Source: SHLQ01 sp964610745
Lineage (GTDB): Bacteria > Actinomycetota > Acidimicrobiia > Acidimicrobiales > SHLQ01
Assembly (NCBI GenBank): GCA_964610745.1
Contig: CAZSYL010000010.1
Coordinates: 25,073-89,072, forward strand
Direction: 5' to 3'
DNA: 64,000 nt
Positions 26,851 through 36,221 of the stretch are shown in pieces; position 1 is the stretch's first letter; each line of letters begins with the position of its first letter. The position numbers and the translations under genes were made by a program. The notes beneath the pieces are model-generated. The model did not search any database and was not told the DNA's origin. It saw only the letters and a list, made by a program, of their open reading frames with translations.

Positions 26851-28179
26851 ATGGAACGGATGACGCAGCAGGACTACGACATCCTCTCTCTCGAAGATGA
26901 CGTCGTCGCTGCCCACGGCATGACCATTGCCGTCTTCGATGGCCCCGAACCCGCATTCGACGATGTGATCGAACGCATCGCAGACCGGGTTCGGCTCGTC
27001 CCGCGTTACCGGCAACGACTCGTGAACGTTCCGCTCGATCTGGAACGACCGGTCTGGGTCGATGACCCAACGTTCAGTATCGACTTTCACGTACGCCACA
27101 CAGCGCTACCCAAGCGCACTGGGCGCGACCCGTTCAATGCCTTTGTGAGCCGTGCTCTTTCGCAGCGTCTCGACCGGGGCAAGCCACTCTGGGAAGTCTG
27201 GCTCGTGTCTGGGCTTCCGGGTAAGCAGTGGGCCCTCGTGTCCAAAGCGCATTATGCGATCATCGATGGTGTCTCAGGAACGGACATCTTGGGCTTGCTC
27301 GCCGACGACATCGAGGTTCCGTCAGGACTTGGTCAGACGATGCTCAGCCCATTGCCGACCGACCGCAAACTCCTCATCGACGCAGCCGCCGACCTGATGT
27401 TCGACCCAGTCGAATCCTTTCGAGCAGCCAAAAGCATTGGTTCAAAGCCCTACCGCCTAGCTCAGAAGCTCACCGCGGGTATGTTCACATCAGCGGACCC
27501 AAACGGCCTCGGCCGGGCGATTGGACCGCACCGCAAGTGGCGCTCGGCAAAGGTGTTGCTCGAAGATCTTCGTAGCGTTCGCAATGCGCACGAGTGCTCG
27601 ACCACCGACGCCATTCTCGCCTCGATCGGCAGCGGCATCCGTAACTACCTGGTCGAAACCGGCAAGCCCGTCCCCGACGGGATCAACGTGGTCGTACCTC
27701 TGTCGGTAGGTGCAGCCACGGTCGGCTTGTCCGGCCAGGTAACGACCCTGTCCGCCCGGTTGCCTATTGGCTTGTCCGATTCTGCCGAACGTCTCGCTCT
27801 CATTCACGAGCAGACCAGCAAGGGAGCTCGACAGAGTGGCGCACTCGCAGGTCGTGTCCTTCGCCGCCAGGAGAACTTCGTGGCGCCGAGCATTCTGGCC
27901 CAGGGCGTCCGCTCGACGATGCTCGAAACACGGAACAAGACACCGGACACCGTCGCGATCAACGTGCCGGGTCCTGTCGAAACGATCGAAGTTCTTGGCC
28001 ATCCAATGGTCGAGACCTACCCGGTGATCCCGCTACCGGGTGCTGTGCAGTTGGCAGTCGCGGCGATGTCGCTCGGTGACACGGTCTACTTCGGGGTGAC
28101 CAGCGACTTCGACTCGACCAAGGGTCTTCGCCATGTTGCGGACGGAATTTCAAACGCCGTCACGGAGCTATTGAGCTAA
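26851..28179 (+). CDS. WS/DGAT-family acyltransferase with altered active site
   Basis: 442 aa. The family signs are clear (R-L-V-P-R-Y-R-Q-R-L, G-K-P-L-W-E-V, V-A-I-N-V-P-G-P-V), but the catalytic motif HHxxxDG appears as A-H-Y-A-I-I-D-G, with Tyr in place of the second His. That His is the general base in WS/DGATs. The protein could be a weak or inactive acyltransferase, or have an altered role. It starts 2 bp after the patatin gene, so both are in one operon with the regulator. It is somewhat shorter than its paralogue at 21017-22450. Confidence 0.83.
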   Translation: MERMTQQDYDILSLEDDVVAAHGMTIAVFDGPEPAFDDVIERIADRVRLVPRYRQRLVNVPLDLERPVWVDDPTFSIDFHVRHTALPKRTGRDPFNAFVSRALSQRLDRGKPLWEVWLVSGLPGKQWALVSKAHYAIIDGVSGTDILGLLADDIEVPSGLGQTMLSPLPTDRKLLIDAAADLMFDPVESFRAAKSIGSKPYRLAQKLTAGMFTSADPNGLGRAIGPHRKWRSAKVLLEDLRSVRNAHECSTTDAILASIGSGIRNYLVETGKPVPDGINVVVPLSVGAATVGLSGQVTTLSARLPIGLSDSAERLALIHEQTSKGARQSGALAGRVLRRQENFVAPSILAQGVRSTMLETRNKTPDTVAINVPGPVETIEVLGHPMVETYPVIPLPGAVQLAVAAMSLGDTVYFGVTSDFDSTKGLRHVADGISNAVTELLS

Positions 28180-28182
28180 CGC

Positions 28183-29085
28183 CTAGCTGGACAACAAGTT
28201 CACGAGCCGGCTCGCCACGACCGGGTCGGTGAGGTAACCCGAAATCCCATGTTCGTTCGGCGTGTCGTTGTCAACGCCGCTGTAGTTGTCGATGGGTGGT
28301 TCGACTTCGAAGAAGCGCGAGTTCAACGGATGCAATGCAACGGCATCCCCTTCGTCATACGCGTTGAACCAGCTGCCTGCATTCGGAGGGTGGGCGATTG
28401 GTTCGAGGGCCGTACGAACGGCTCGAATGCCGAGTGGTGACCCGAGCGTTACGAAGGATCGAACCGCCAGCGAACTGATCGCTCCGCCGGCGCTGAGGAT
28501 CCGATACGCGATGATCGATCCGAGTGAATGACCAATCACGACCCATTCTTCGTCAGGGTCGACGTCGGCGACGGCCTTGGCGATTCCAGACTCGATGAAA
28601 TCCTGAATCGTGCTGTCCTCGAGGTACATCGAGACATCGGCGGCGGCGAACCTCAGGCTGCGTGAACTAAATGGGGGGACGAACTGGTCGAGTAGGCCAA
28701 ATCCCACCTGCACCCACTCTCGGCTCAGCGGACCGGCTTTTCGCACCTCGGGCTCGGCGTACTCCCGGATCTGATCCTCGGTAATACCAGCGGTCTCAAA
28801 GCAGTCGTTGAGAATCCGGCAACGGAACTCGATGTCATCCTCGTGAGTAATCCCACGCGTAATGGGTGCCACATCACCGTCGTGGTCGTGATGGTCGGGA
28901 TGCTCATCGGACGTAAGGTCGGCGAGCGCATCGCCGAAGTACGGAAAGATGATGTCCTCGTCGGAGATGGGCAACTCGAGTCCGACGCCTTCAGCGCCGG
29001 CGTGGAGCGAACTCACCCACTTGTGTCGAAGGACGGCAGGGTTCTTGTCCTCCTGCGACCTTCCGTGGACCAATAGCAACTTCAT
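28183..29085 (-). CDS. Alpha/beta hydrolase (lipase/esterase-like)
   Basis: 300 aa from ATG 29085, where the product begins M-K-L-L-L-V-H-G-R. The nucleophile elbow G-H-S-L-G-S (Ser of GxSxG) and V-T-L-G-S-P-L-G follow the alpha/beta-hydrolase pattern. A late H (N-E-H-G-I-S) could be the catalytic His. It includes a His/Asp-rich insert (D-E-H-P-D-H-H-D-H-D) that may bind metal. It converges on the WS/DGAT gene with 3 bp between. Substrate unknown; lipid or ester cleavage is inferred from context. Confidence 0.72.
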   Translation of the reverse strand: MKLLLVHGRSQEDKNPAVLRHKWVSSLHAGAEGVGLELPISDEDIIFPYFGDALADLTSDEHPDHHDHDGDVAPITRGITHEDDIEFRCRILNDCFETAGITEDQIREYAEPEVRKAGPLSREWVQVGFGLLDQFVPPFSSRSLRFAAADVSMYLEDSTIQDFIESGIAKAVADVDPDEEWVVIGHSLGSIIAYRILSAGGAISSLAVRSFVTLGSPLGIRAVRTALEPIAHPPNAGSWFNAYDEGDAVALHPLNSRFFEVEPPIDNYSGVDNDTPNEHGISGYLTDPVVASRLVNLLSS

Positions 29086-29122
29086 GACAGGAAAACTCGT
29101 TCGGTCGGAACCTTGTTCCGAA

Positions 29123-30118
29123 TCAGTCGGGCATGCTTTCTGCGTGTTGAGGTCGCTTGAGGAGTCCTCGATAGACCTCTTTGGCAGTTCGACCATCTTC
29201 GACGATCGCTCGGATCTCTTCGGTGATGGGCATGTCGACATCGTATTCGCGGGCGAGGCGCGCCACGACCGGCGCACTCTTGAGTCCTTCAACGACCTGG
29301 TTCATCGAGTCGATGATTTGCGGGATTGATTGGCCGCGACCGAAGGCTTCTCCGGCCGTCCGGTTGCGGCTCTGTGGGCTGATGCACGTCGCGATGAGGT
29401 CGCCCATGCCTGCAAGGCCCGCGAACGTTTCGGGTTTTCCACCCATCGCAACGCCGAGTCGAGTGAGTTCGCTCAACCCTCGTGTGATGACGGCCGCGCG
29501 GGTGTTGTCGCCGGCACCAAGCCCATCGGCCATTCCAGCCGCTATCGCGATCACGTTTTTCAACGCGCCGCCGAGTTCGCAACCGATCAGATCGTCGTTG
29601 GTGTAGACCCGAAACCGAGGAGTGGCAAAGACGCCCTGCAGCCGTGCGGCGATGTCGGCGTCGGAAAAGGCGATGACCGATGCGGCCGCCTGGCCTGCAA
29701 GGATCTCTTTCGCGAGGTTGGGACCGGTAAGCACTCCGACAGAATTGTCGGGGAACCGGTCCGTGATGAGTTCGGTCATGCGGCGGCCGGTCTCTTTGTC
29801 GAGACCCTTGGCCAGCGAAACGATCGGTACGTCCGGCTCGACGAGTGGTTCGAGGGCATCGAGTGTCGACTCGAATCCTGCGGACGCGACACCCATAACC
29901 AGAACGTCGGCATCGGCGACGACCTCGGCGAGCTCAGGCGAGGCCTTCAGCGACGGGTGAAGTGCGAGTCCCTCTAGGTATCGAGGGTTCTCGTGGGTCT
30001 CGGTGATGGCGTGACACACCTCAGCGCGTCGCGCCCACAGGGTCGTGTCTGCGTTGTGAGCGGTCAGGTGCGCGACCGTCGTGCCCCACGAACCCCCGCC
30101 TATCGCTGCCACCTTCAC
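29123..30118 (-). CDS. gpsA: Glycerol-3-phosphate dehydrogenase [NAD(P)+]
   Basis: 331 aa from GTG 30118. The Rossmann signature G-G-G-S-W-G-T-T (GxGxxG) is at the N-terminus, followed by the substrate-site N-L-A-K-E-I and the C-terminal G-L-G-A-G-D-N-T-R-A-A and G-M-G-D-L-I-A-T-C blocks. It reduces dihydroxyacetone phosphate to sn-glycerol-3-phosphate, the glycerol backbone for phospholipid and triacylglycerol. It follows a small TerB-like gene on the same strand and lies beside the lipid-storage block. Confidence 0.93.
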   Translation of the reverse strand: MKVAAIGGGSWGTTVAHLTAHNADTTLWARRAEVCHAITETHENPRYLEGLALHPSLKASPELAEVVADADVLVMGVASAGFESTLDALEPLVEPDVPIVSLAKGLDKETGRRMTELITDRFPDNSVGVLTGPNLAKEILAGQAAASVIAFSDADIAARLQGVFATPRFRVYTNDDLIGCELGGALKNVIAIAAGMADGLGAGDNTRAAVITRGLSELTRLGVAMGGKPETFAGLAGMGDLIATCISPQSRNRTAGEAFGRGQSIPQIIDSMNQVVEGLKSAPVVARLAREYDVDMPITEEIRAIVEDGRTAKEVYRGLLKRPQHAESMPD

Positions 30119-30164
30119 GACTGGTCAGCCCCTGTTCTTATCCCGTGTTGTCCCGCCATGATGC

Positions 30165-30734
30165 TCACAGGGAAAGAGGAACGCCAAGGGCTTCGTGAAT
30201 GTCGACGACCTGCTCGTCCTTGAGTCCAAGTCCGATACGAAGGTTGGCCAAGTACTCGGCTTCTGCCGCGGTGTCGACATCGATCGGCAGGAGGGACATC
30301 GTGTACACCTCAGCCTCCATGCCGCCGGGCACCGAGTCGATGTAGGCGTCGAGGTCGAGGGGGAGTGCCAGCTCGGATCGCACGAACGCCTCGCCTTCCT
30401 CATCGAGATCGCCGGCGCGGTTGATGATCTCGTCGATCTCCTGATCGTCAACCTTGCCATCGGCCTTGGCCGCGTTGGTCATAGCCCGAATGAGAACGAC
30501 CGCCTCTTCTTCGGGCATGTCGAACTGTTCGGCGTCGTCGTCACCATCGAGTTTGTCCTTGAGACCGCCGAGTGCATCGCCGATTCCTCCGCCAGCGTTT
30601 CGGACACCACGGGACCCAACCATCGATCCGACGATCGAGCCCACCATTCGACCGGTACGGCCACCGAGGGCACCGCCGAGCGCTGCTCCGCCGAATGACC
30701 CTGCGAGTGATCCGACCATGCGTCCAATATTCAT
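30165..30734 (-). CDS. DUF533/TerB-like protein with Gly-rich N-terminus
   Basis: 189 aa. ATG 30734 is preceded by AGGAGAACAGA. The N-terminal 50 residues are a Gly-rich (G-G-A-A-L-G-G-A-L-G-G-R-T-G) membrane-associating stretch. The C-terminal 130 residues match the TerB/YebE four-helix fold (E-E-A-V-V-L-I-R-A-M-T-N-A-A-K-A-D-G-K-V-D). Family members are tellurite-resistance-like or of unknown role in the inner membrane. It lies just upstream of gpsA on the same strand with a 46-bp gap. Confidence 0.75.
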   Translation of the reverse strand: MNIGRMVGSLAGSFGGAALGGALGGRTGRMVGSIVGSMVGSRGVRNAGGGIGDALGGLKDKLDGDDDAEQFDMPEEEAVVLIRAMTNAAKADGKVDDQEIDEIINRAGDLDEEGEAFVRSELALPLDLDAYIDSVPGGMEAEVYTMSLLPIDVDTAAEAEYLANLRIGLGLKDEQVVDIHEALGVPLSL

Positions 30735-30802
30735 TCTGTTCTCCTGCGTGGGTTGAGACTTCCCCCGCTCTCGACCGCCGATACGGACGGTCAGGACAAA
30801 CC

Positions 30803-33091
30803 TTACTCGCTGTTGGGCAACCACGGCGGCGTTAACCGCGGCTGGATTGCGATCGTGAACGACGTTGCATCCAAGGTCAGATTCGGCGAGTACGCGGGGT
30901 CGTCATCGAGCACATCAGCCCAGCGCTCAAGCGCAAGATCGACCTCGGCGTTGAATCTTGCGACCTTGGCCGGGTCGTCCTCGGGGCCACGGCTAATGCT
31001 CTCATGGTGATAGAGGAGCGCATCTGGTGCCCAGAGAATTCGCTGACCGGCGACATGGCGAACCCGCAAGCAGTAGTCGACGTCATTGAACGCCACCGCC
31101 AGATCCTCATCGAGGCCGCCCAGCTGCTCCCAGGTGGAACGCCGGGTGAGAAGGCATGCAGCGGTCGCGGCGCCAACTTCATGCGTGATGGCGAGGCGAT
31201 TGAAGTAACCGGTCGATTCGGCCGGTTCGTGAAGATGTCCGTGGCCCGCCAGTCCGCCGAGTCCAAGGACGACACCCGCGTGTTGAATCGTGTCGTTCGG
31301 GTACAGCAGCTTCGCTCCGACCGCGCCGATGTTGGGCTGGCCAATCCAGCGCACCATGGTGCTGAGCCAGTCCGGATCGATGACCTCGGTGTCGTTGTTG
31401 AGCAGCAGAATCAGTTCGCCGTTGGCCGCAGCGGCTCCAATGTTGTTGATCTTCGAATAGTTGAACGGGCCCGGAGCAGGGATGACTCGCCGGTCTGTGC
31501 CATTGTCGAAAGCTGCGAACCATTCGAGCGTTTCTTGTTCGGCCGAATCGTTGTCGACGATCAAGATCTCAAACGCGGGGTAGGTGGTTCGGGCGAGGCT
31601 GTCGACGCACTGGATCACCAGGTCGAGATGGTCCCGGGTGGGGATCACAATCGACACCAACGGAAAGTCGACGAGGGGTGGCACCGGACGATACGCGGTC
31701 GGTGCCCCAGCAAGGTCGACAGACCAGTCGGGCCCGAGCCGATCCTGAAGTGCTCGGATCGAAGCATCCTCGGTGTACGTCTTCTCGCCCGCCGCCAAGG
31801 CGGTCGACCCCGCGATTGCGCGCCAGTGGTAGCAGACCAGAGGGATGTGGCGTATCCGATCGGGGGTTGTCGCGGCTGTCGCACGCAGCACGAGGTCATG
31901 GTCTTGGGATCCGTCGAAGCCGGTGCGCAACCCACCCACCTGGTCAATGAGTGAGCGCCGGATCACCGTCAGGTGCGACATGTAGTTCTGACCGAGCAGT
32001 AGCTCGGGGTTCCACGACGGCTTGAAATGGGGATCGTAGTGCTTGTTTGCAGCATCGATCTTGTCCTCGTCGGTGTAGAGGATGTCGGCGCCGGACGATT
32101 CGAGCGCGACCACCGAGAGGGCAAACGGGGCCAACGCGTCATCATGATCCATGAAGGCCACGAACTCGCCGGTCGCGTGATCGAGGCCATCGTTGGTCGC
32201 TGCGGCAATATGTCCGTTCTCGGTCCGATGGTGGACGGTAATGCGTTGCTCTGTCACGGCGAACTGGTCGAGGCGCGCTGCGATCGCCGGGTCGGTCGAA
32301 GCGTCGTTGACCAAAACGAGTTGCCACCGCTCGAAGCTCTGATCCCGAACGGACTGGACCGCGGCCTCCAACCAACGGATCTCCGGGTTGTACACCGGCA
32401 TGATCACACTGATCGTCGGGCCACCTTCGGGGAGTGCTTCGACCCGTGCCTGCAAGCGGTCGAGGTCGGGTTGGTGGGCGATCGAGTGACGAATCCTCCA
32501 GGACGCATAGTTCGCGTCCGCGATCGATCGACGGAACTGCAATCGCTCGTATTCAAGGGCAATCTCGGTGAGGATTGCTCGGTTACCCTGCGCTGCTCGA
32601 GTTTCCTTCAGCCGAGTGGCAACGGCCTTGGGGTCGGTGCTGCCGTGGATGCTCGTGCCAGCGACATCTGCTGACATTATCGCCGCTGCGATCCCAGTCC
32701 GGATGGGTCGGAGGGTGACGTGGGTGCCGCTGACGGTCTCCAACCATGGTGCGACTTCCATCTCGATCCGTGCGATATCAGGGGGGAGATGAACCACCCG
32801 GGTCCGTTTGCCGGCAACAACCGGGACTGGGCGCCGCACAAGTGGGATCGCACTCGACGCTGCCAGGAACCGAAGGGTGACAGGAGGGTGTTCGGGCAGC
32901 TCGTCGTCCGCTTCGTGTGAACTGGCGAGGTCGGTTGTCAGTAGGTGCCAACCCGCAGCCAACGGGAGTTGCTGACCAGTCAGCTCGAAACGCGGATGAG
33001 TTCCTGAGACGGTCCAGGTGGGGGAGGAGTTGGATGTCGTCGTCACGGACGCGCTGGTGAGATGCTTGAACGGGGTGAGGGCAAACTGCAC
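30803..33091 (-). CDS. Tandem GT2 glycosyltransferase
   Basis: 762 aa with two GT-A domains. The first has I-S-V-I-M-P-V-Y-N-P and D-H-D-D-A-L (metal Asp pair). The second has V-S-I-V-I-P-T-R-D-H, L-L-L-N-N-D-T-E-V and E-V-G-A-A-T-A-A-C-L. An N-terminal 200-residue non-GT part precedes them. This resembles large O-antigen or rhamnan-type glycosyltransferases making cell-surface polysaccharide. No partner glycan genes lie nearby. The gene lies 68 bp upstream of the DUF533 gene. Confidence 0.85.
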   Translation of the reverse strand: MQFALTPFKHLTSASVTTTSNSSPTWTVSGTHPRFELTGQQLPLAAGWHLLTTDLASSHEADDELPEHPPVTLRFLAASSAIPLVRRPVPVVAGKRTRVVHLPPDIARIEMEVAPWLETVSGTHVTLRPIRTGIAAAIMSADVAGTSIHGSTDPKAVATRLKETRAAQGNRAILTEIALEYERLQFRRSIADANYASWRIRHSIAHQPDLDRLQARVEALPEGGPTISVIMPVYNPEIRWLEAAVQSVRDQSFERWQLVLVNDASTDPAIAARLDQFAVTEQRITVHHRTENGHIAAATNDGLDHATGEFVAFMDHDDALAPFALSVVALESSGADILYTDEDKIDAANKHYDPHFKPSWNPELLLGQNYMSHLTVIRRSLIDQVGGLRTGFDGSQDHDLVLRATAATTPDRIRHIPLVCYHWRAIAGSTALAAGEKTYTEDASIRALQDRLGPDWSVDLAGAPTAYRPVPPLVDFPLVSIVIPTRDHLDLVIQCVDSLARTTYPAFEILIVDNDSAEQETLEWFAAFDNGTDRRVIPAPGPFNYSKINNIGAAAANGELILLLNNDTEVIDPDWLSTMVRWIGQPNIGAVGAKLLYPNDTIQHAGVVLGLGGLAGHGHLHEPAESTGYFNRLAITHEVGAATAACLLTRRSTWEQLGGLDEDLAVAFNDVDYCLRVRHVAGQRILWAPDALLYHHESISRGPEDDPAKVARFNAEVDLALERWADVLDDDPAYSPNLTLDATSFTIAIQPRLTPPWLPNSE

Positions 33092-33322
33092 GCAAGGCAG
33101 CGTAGTAAGGGTTCTGGGTATCCATGCCGATGGAGAACAAGCGTCGTTGCTGTAGCGACGTGTTTGTTCCGCAGGTATTTCGCCAAGAAATGGAACACAT
33201 CTAAATCATGAACAGTTTTCGTATGTAACTAATGAGGCTCTAATTCTGTCCTTACATAAGGGCACTTGAATGGGCTTCACATCAACCGAAGGGCATCTCC
33301 CAGCTCTTTGAGAAGGAACACC

Positions 33323-34774
33323 ATGTGGCAAGACCGCAAGAATGAGGACGAGACGGCCCCAACTTCACCGTCCGCGTCGTCATCGGCTCCCGCTTCCCCT
33401 CCCGCGGTAGCTCCTACCCCCGATCTCTCTGGTCCGACAGATCAGGCGCCGGTACTCCCGCCGGCTCCGTCTCGGTCCAGCTTCTCGGCCATCGGATCCC
33501 CGAAGGCCGAGCCAGTCATCTCGGCGACTGGGGCGCTCCCCCCCAGCCCTGTCGTCGGGATGACCCAATCTCCACAGGCTCCGCCGCCACCTCCAGGTGG
33601 GCCGAACCCGATGCCCGCAGCCCCCGCGCCTCCCGCGTCGCCGTTTGCGATTCAGCGCCCTGTCGTTGCTCAGAACCCTGTGCTTGCGCCAACACCACCA
33701 GCGGTTGAACCAAAGAAGCGTCGTACTGGCTTCATGGTGATGCTGGCCTTGCTCACCGTGCTCGCGTCGGGCGCACTTAGCTTCTTTGTGGCCAACCTCG
33801 TTGCTGACGACGCCTCGTCGGAGGCACTGGCGCCGCTACCTACCGCAGCGTCAGCACCGTCGTCCACGGTGCCAGAGGATGTTCCCACCGAAACGACCAG
33901 TGCCGTCGATGCTGCCTCACTTGCCGACGAGCCGTTCGCCGTCGCCGCGGAGATCATTCGTCCATCGGTTGTTCAGCTCAATCTCGGAACCGGTCTTGGT
34001 ACTGGGGTCATCATCAATGAGAACGGCACGATTCTCACGGCAGCCCACGTTCTTGGCGACGCCGAGGAAGTGCAGGTGACCTTCTTTGATGGTTCGAGCG
34101 CTCAGGGCACCGTCGTCGGTGTCGATGTTCCGACCGATGTTGGTGTCGTCCAAGTCGATCCCGAGGGACGTGACCTCGTCGTTGCAGCTCTCGCCGATGG
34201 CCAGGATGTTCGTGTAGGTCAGATCGCCGTTGCGGTCGGCTCGCCATTTGGCTTCGAGCAGACAGTGACCGCCGGAATCATCAGCGCCGTCGACCGCATC
34301 GTCAACAACGTGTCGATGGTGCAGACCGATGCATCGATCAACCCCGGAAACTCCGGTGGGCCACTGATCAACCTCGATGGTGAGGTCGTTGGTATCAACG
34401 ATCTGATCTTCACCGAGTCCGGCTCCAGCGCTGGTGTTGGCTTCGCCATCTCCATCGATCTGGCGGTCATCATTGCTGACCAGATCGTCCAGGGAGTCGA
34501 GCCACAGCTCGCTCTCCTCGGTGTGAGCACCGGTGCAGCGCCTGACGGTGCTCGCGGCGCTCAGGTCGAAGACGTTTCCGAGGGCTCGGCTGCTGAGGCA
34601 GCCGGTCTGGAGATCGGCGACGTGGTCATTGCTCTCGATGGTGTCAATACTCGGGGCTCAGCTGATCTTCGAGCTCAGGTCATCGATCAAGCGCCAGGTA
34701 CAACCGTCACCATCACGGTGATTCGCGACGGTCAAGAGGTTGACCTCTCCGCCACCCTCGGTCGAACCGGCTAG
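33323..34774 (+). CDS. HtrA-like S1C serine protease with PDZ domain, membrane-anchored
   Basis: About 483 aa from ATG 33323, just after AGAAGGAA. A Pro/Ala-rich cytoplasmic tail of about 130 residues is followed by one TM helix (F-M-V-M-L-A-L-L-T-V-L-A-S-G-A-L-S-F-F). The protease domain carries the triad His (T-A-A-H-V), Asp (P-T-D-V-G-V-V) and Ser (N-P-G-N-S-G-G-P-L), and a PDZ domain ends the protein. It is an extracytoplasmic quality-control or regulated protease of the mycobacterial HtrA/PepD type. The 231-bp upstream region is AT-rich and probably holds its promoter. Confidence 0.88.
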   Translation: MWQDRKNEDETAPTSPSASSSAPASPPAVAPTPDLSGPTDQAPVLPPAPSRSSFSAIGSPKAEPVISATGALPPSPVVGMTQSPQAPPPPPGGPNPMPAAPAPPASPFAIQRPVVAQNPVLAPTPPAVEPKKRRTGFMVMLALLTVLASGALSFFVANLVADDASSEALAPLPTAASAPSSTVPEDVPTETTSAVDAASLADEPFAVAAEIIRPSVVQLNLGTGLGTGVIINENGTILTAAHVLGDAEEVQVTFFDGSSAQGTVVGVDVPTDVGVVQVDPEGRDLVVAALADGQDVRVGQIAVAVGSPFGFEQTVTAGIISAVDRIVNNVSMVQTDASINPGNSGGPLINLDGEVVGINDLIFTESGSSAGVGFAISIDLAVIIADQIVQGVEPQLALLGVSTGAAPDGARGAQVEDVSEGSAAEAAGLEIGDVVIALDGVNTRGSADLRAQVIDQAPGTTVTITVIRDGQEVDLSATLGRTG

Positions 34775-34788
34775 CCGAATTCTGAGCG

Positions 34789-35757
34789 TTACGACTTGTC
34801 GGGGGTGACTCCGGCCAGTTGGGCAATTTCTTTCCAAAGAGCGTCGGTCTTTTGATCGGCGCTCTTTGTGCTTGGAATCCGATGCTCGGGGCGCCGTTCC
34901 CGGTCGAGCCAGAAGCCGCTGCTCCCGAGCTCTGAGGTGGGCTCTGTCGCTAACCAGGCCATCGTGTCCGCTCCTTGCTCGGGACTGCGCAGTAGCGGAC
35001 CCATGAGCTTGCCGAATCCTGGCAAGGCATCGGCGACGCCTGCGGTATCGACCCAACCCGGATGCATGACGTATGACTGGATTCCTTCGGGAACCAGTAT
35101 GTCGTCCCAGGCGCTGCTCAACAGCAGCTGTGCACGCTTGGCGCGAGCGTAGGCCTTGGTCCCGGTGTAATCCTTCGTCGTTTGGAGATCCGACAGCGAG
35201 ATGCCCTGTCCATAGAGCCCACCCGAGGCCATCGTGACGATTCGGGGGTCGTCACCTTCTCGCAGCAAAGGTCGGAGCATCTCGGTGAGTTTGAACGGAC
35301 CGACGACGTGCGTGGCGAGGGTGAGTTCGATGCCATCGACCGACTCTTGTCGCGGATTGTGCAGCGCTCCCGCGTTATGCACGAGCACGTCGATGGCTTC
35401 GCCTTTCGCCAACATCTTTGTTGCAAAGTCGCCGACCGACTCAAGCGACGAGAGGTCGGCGATTTCGAGGTTGACGTCCGCTCCGGCCATCTGGTTGAGC
35501 ATCTCGACCGCCTTTGAGCCTCGCTCTTCGTTGCGTGCAACGACGGTGACTCGAGCCCCTACCCGTGTGAGCAGTTGGGCGCCCGCAAATCCGAGGCCAG
35601 AGTTTGCCCCCGTGATCACCACACGACGGCCAGGAACGTCTCGAATCGGCTGCCAGTCGAAGATGCGACCCCGTACCGCTGGTCCAATCTTGGTAAAGCT
35701 GGGAGCGATCGTGGTCTCCAGGATGGTATCGAGCAGCTGTGGAGGCAGGAGGATCAT
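34789..35757 (-). CDS. Short-chain dehydrogenase/reductase (SDR)
   Basis: 322 aa. NAD(P) motif T-G-A-N-S-G-L-G, then V-H-N-A-G, the catalytic M-A-S-G-G-L-Y-G with Ser, and Y-A-R-A-K with Tyr-x3-Lys. The layout equals the DHRS12/retinol-dehydrogenase-like SDR group. The N-terminal 40 residues precede the Rossmann fold and are unusual for short SDRs. Substrate cannot be told from sequence. It converges on the htrA-like gene (14 bp apart). Confidence 0.85.
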   Translation of the reverse strand: MILLPPQLLDTILETTIAPSFTKIGPAVRGRIFDWQPIRDVPGRRVVITGANSGLGFAGAQLLTRVGARVTVVARNEERGSKAVEMLNQMAGADVNLEIADLSSLESVGDFATKMLAKGEAIDVLVHNAGALHNPRQESVDGIELTLATHVVGPFKLTEMLRPLLREGDDPRIVTMASGGLYGQGISLSDLQTTKDYTGTKAYARAKRAQLLLSSAWDDILVPEGIQSYVMHPGWVDTAGVADALPGFGKLMGPLLRSPEQGADTMAWLATEPTSELGSSGFWLDRERRPEHRIPSTKSADQKTDALWKEIAQLAGVTPDKS

Positions 35758-36213
35758 CGTCTGATCATGACACTGCCTGAGCGCTCGGGGCGGCCTATTC
35801 GATAACCAACGTCCTCGCGGGATAGGTGGTGGGTTGGGCTGACCATCTTGAAGTTCGCCACGTTCTGCTTACATCGCTATCGACTGTTGATAGCGCGCCT
35901 GGGCTGATGGAGACGACTCTGCCCCAGTCGTGAGGCTCACCGCCTTTCGAGCCCGCTCAAAGGGAGATGTCGCTGAGTCGTCACTGTCGAAGGCGTCCCA
36001 AGCGCGCTGATCGCAGGTCGGGCGTTTAAAAACGAGCGACGGAATCTGAGTGCGTTCGTCCACGACCACCATAGGAATTGCGCGAAATACGCGAGTTTCC
36101 GTGTCCAACGGTCGCTGCTAGCCTTATCTGCTGGCTCATCCACCCATTTCGTGGATGCGTCACAATTCGCAGTTAGTACTTCGTAAGCAAGCTCGCACAG
36201 AACAGGGCGTGAC
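35758..36213. other. Gene-poor region upstream of rpmB
   Basis: 456 bp. It holds one weak minus-strand frame (listed next) and otherwise no supported gene. The final 90 bp lead into rpmB and probably contain its promoter, but I could not assign -10/-35 elements. Confidence 0.5.
35869..36108 (-). CDS. Possible small hypothetical protein (weak)
   Basis: A 79-codon frame starting at TTG, with an in-frame ATG 12 codons later. Residue composition is ordinary (P-S-L-V-F-K-R-P-T-C-D, P-F-E-R-A-R-K-A-V) rather than the skewed make-up of a shadow frame. There is no clear Shine-Dalgarno and no known family. It could be a gene remnant. Confidence 0.25.
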   Translation of the reverse strand: MDTETRVFRAIPMVVVDERTQIPSLVFKRPTCDQRAWDAFDSDDSATSPFERARKAVSLTTGAESSPSAQARYQQSIAM

Positions 36214-36221
36214 ATGTCACG
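36208..36221. promoter_or_regulatory. 14-bp palindrome across the rpmB start codon
   Basis: CGTGACATGTCACG is perfectly self-complementary and its centre is the rpmB ATG (36214-36216). A possible operator or mRNA fold masking the start; no function is known for it. Confidence 0.4.
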
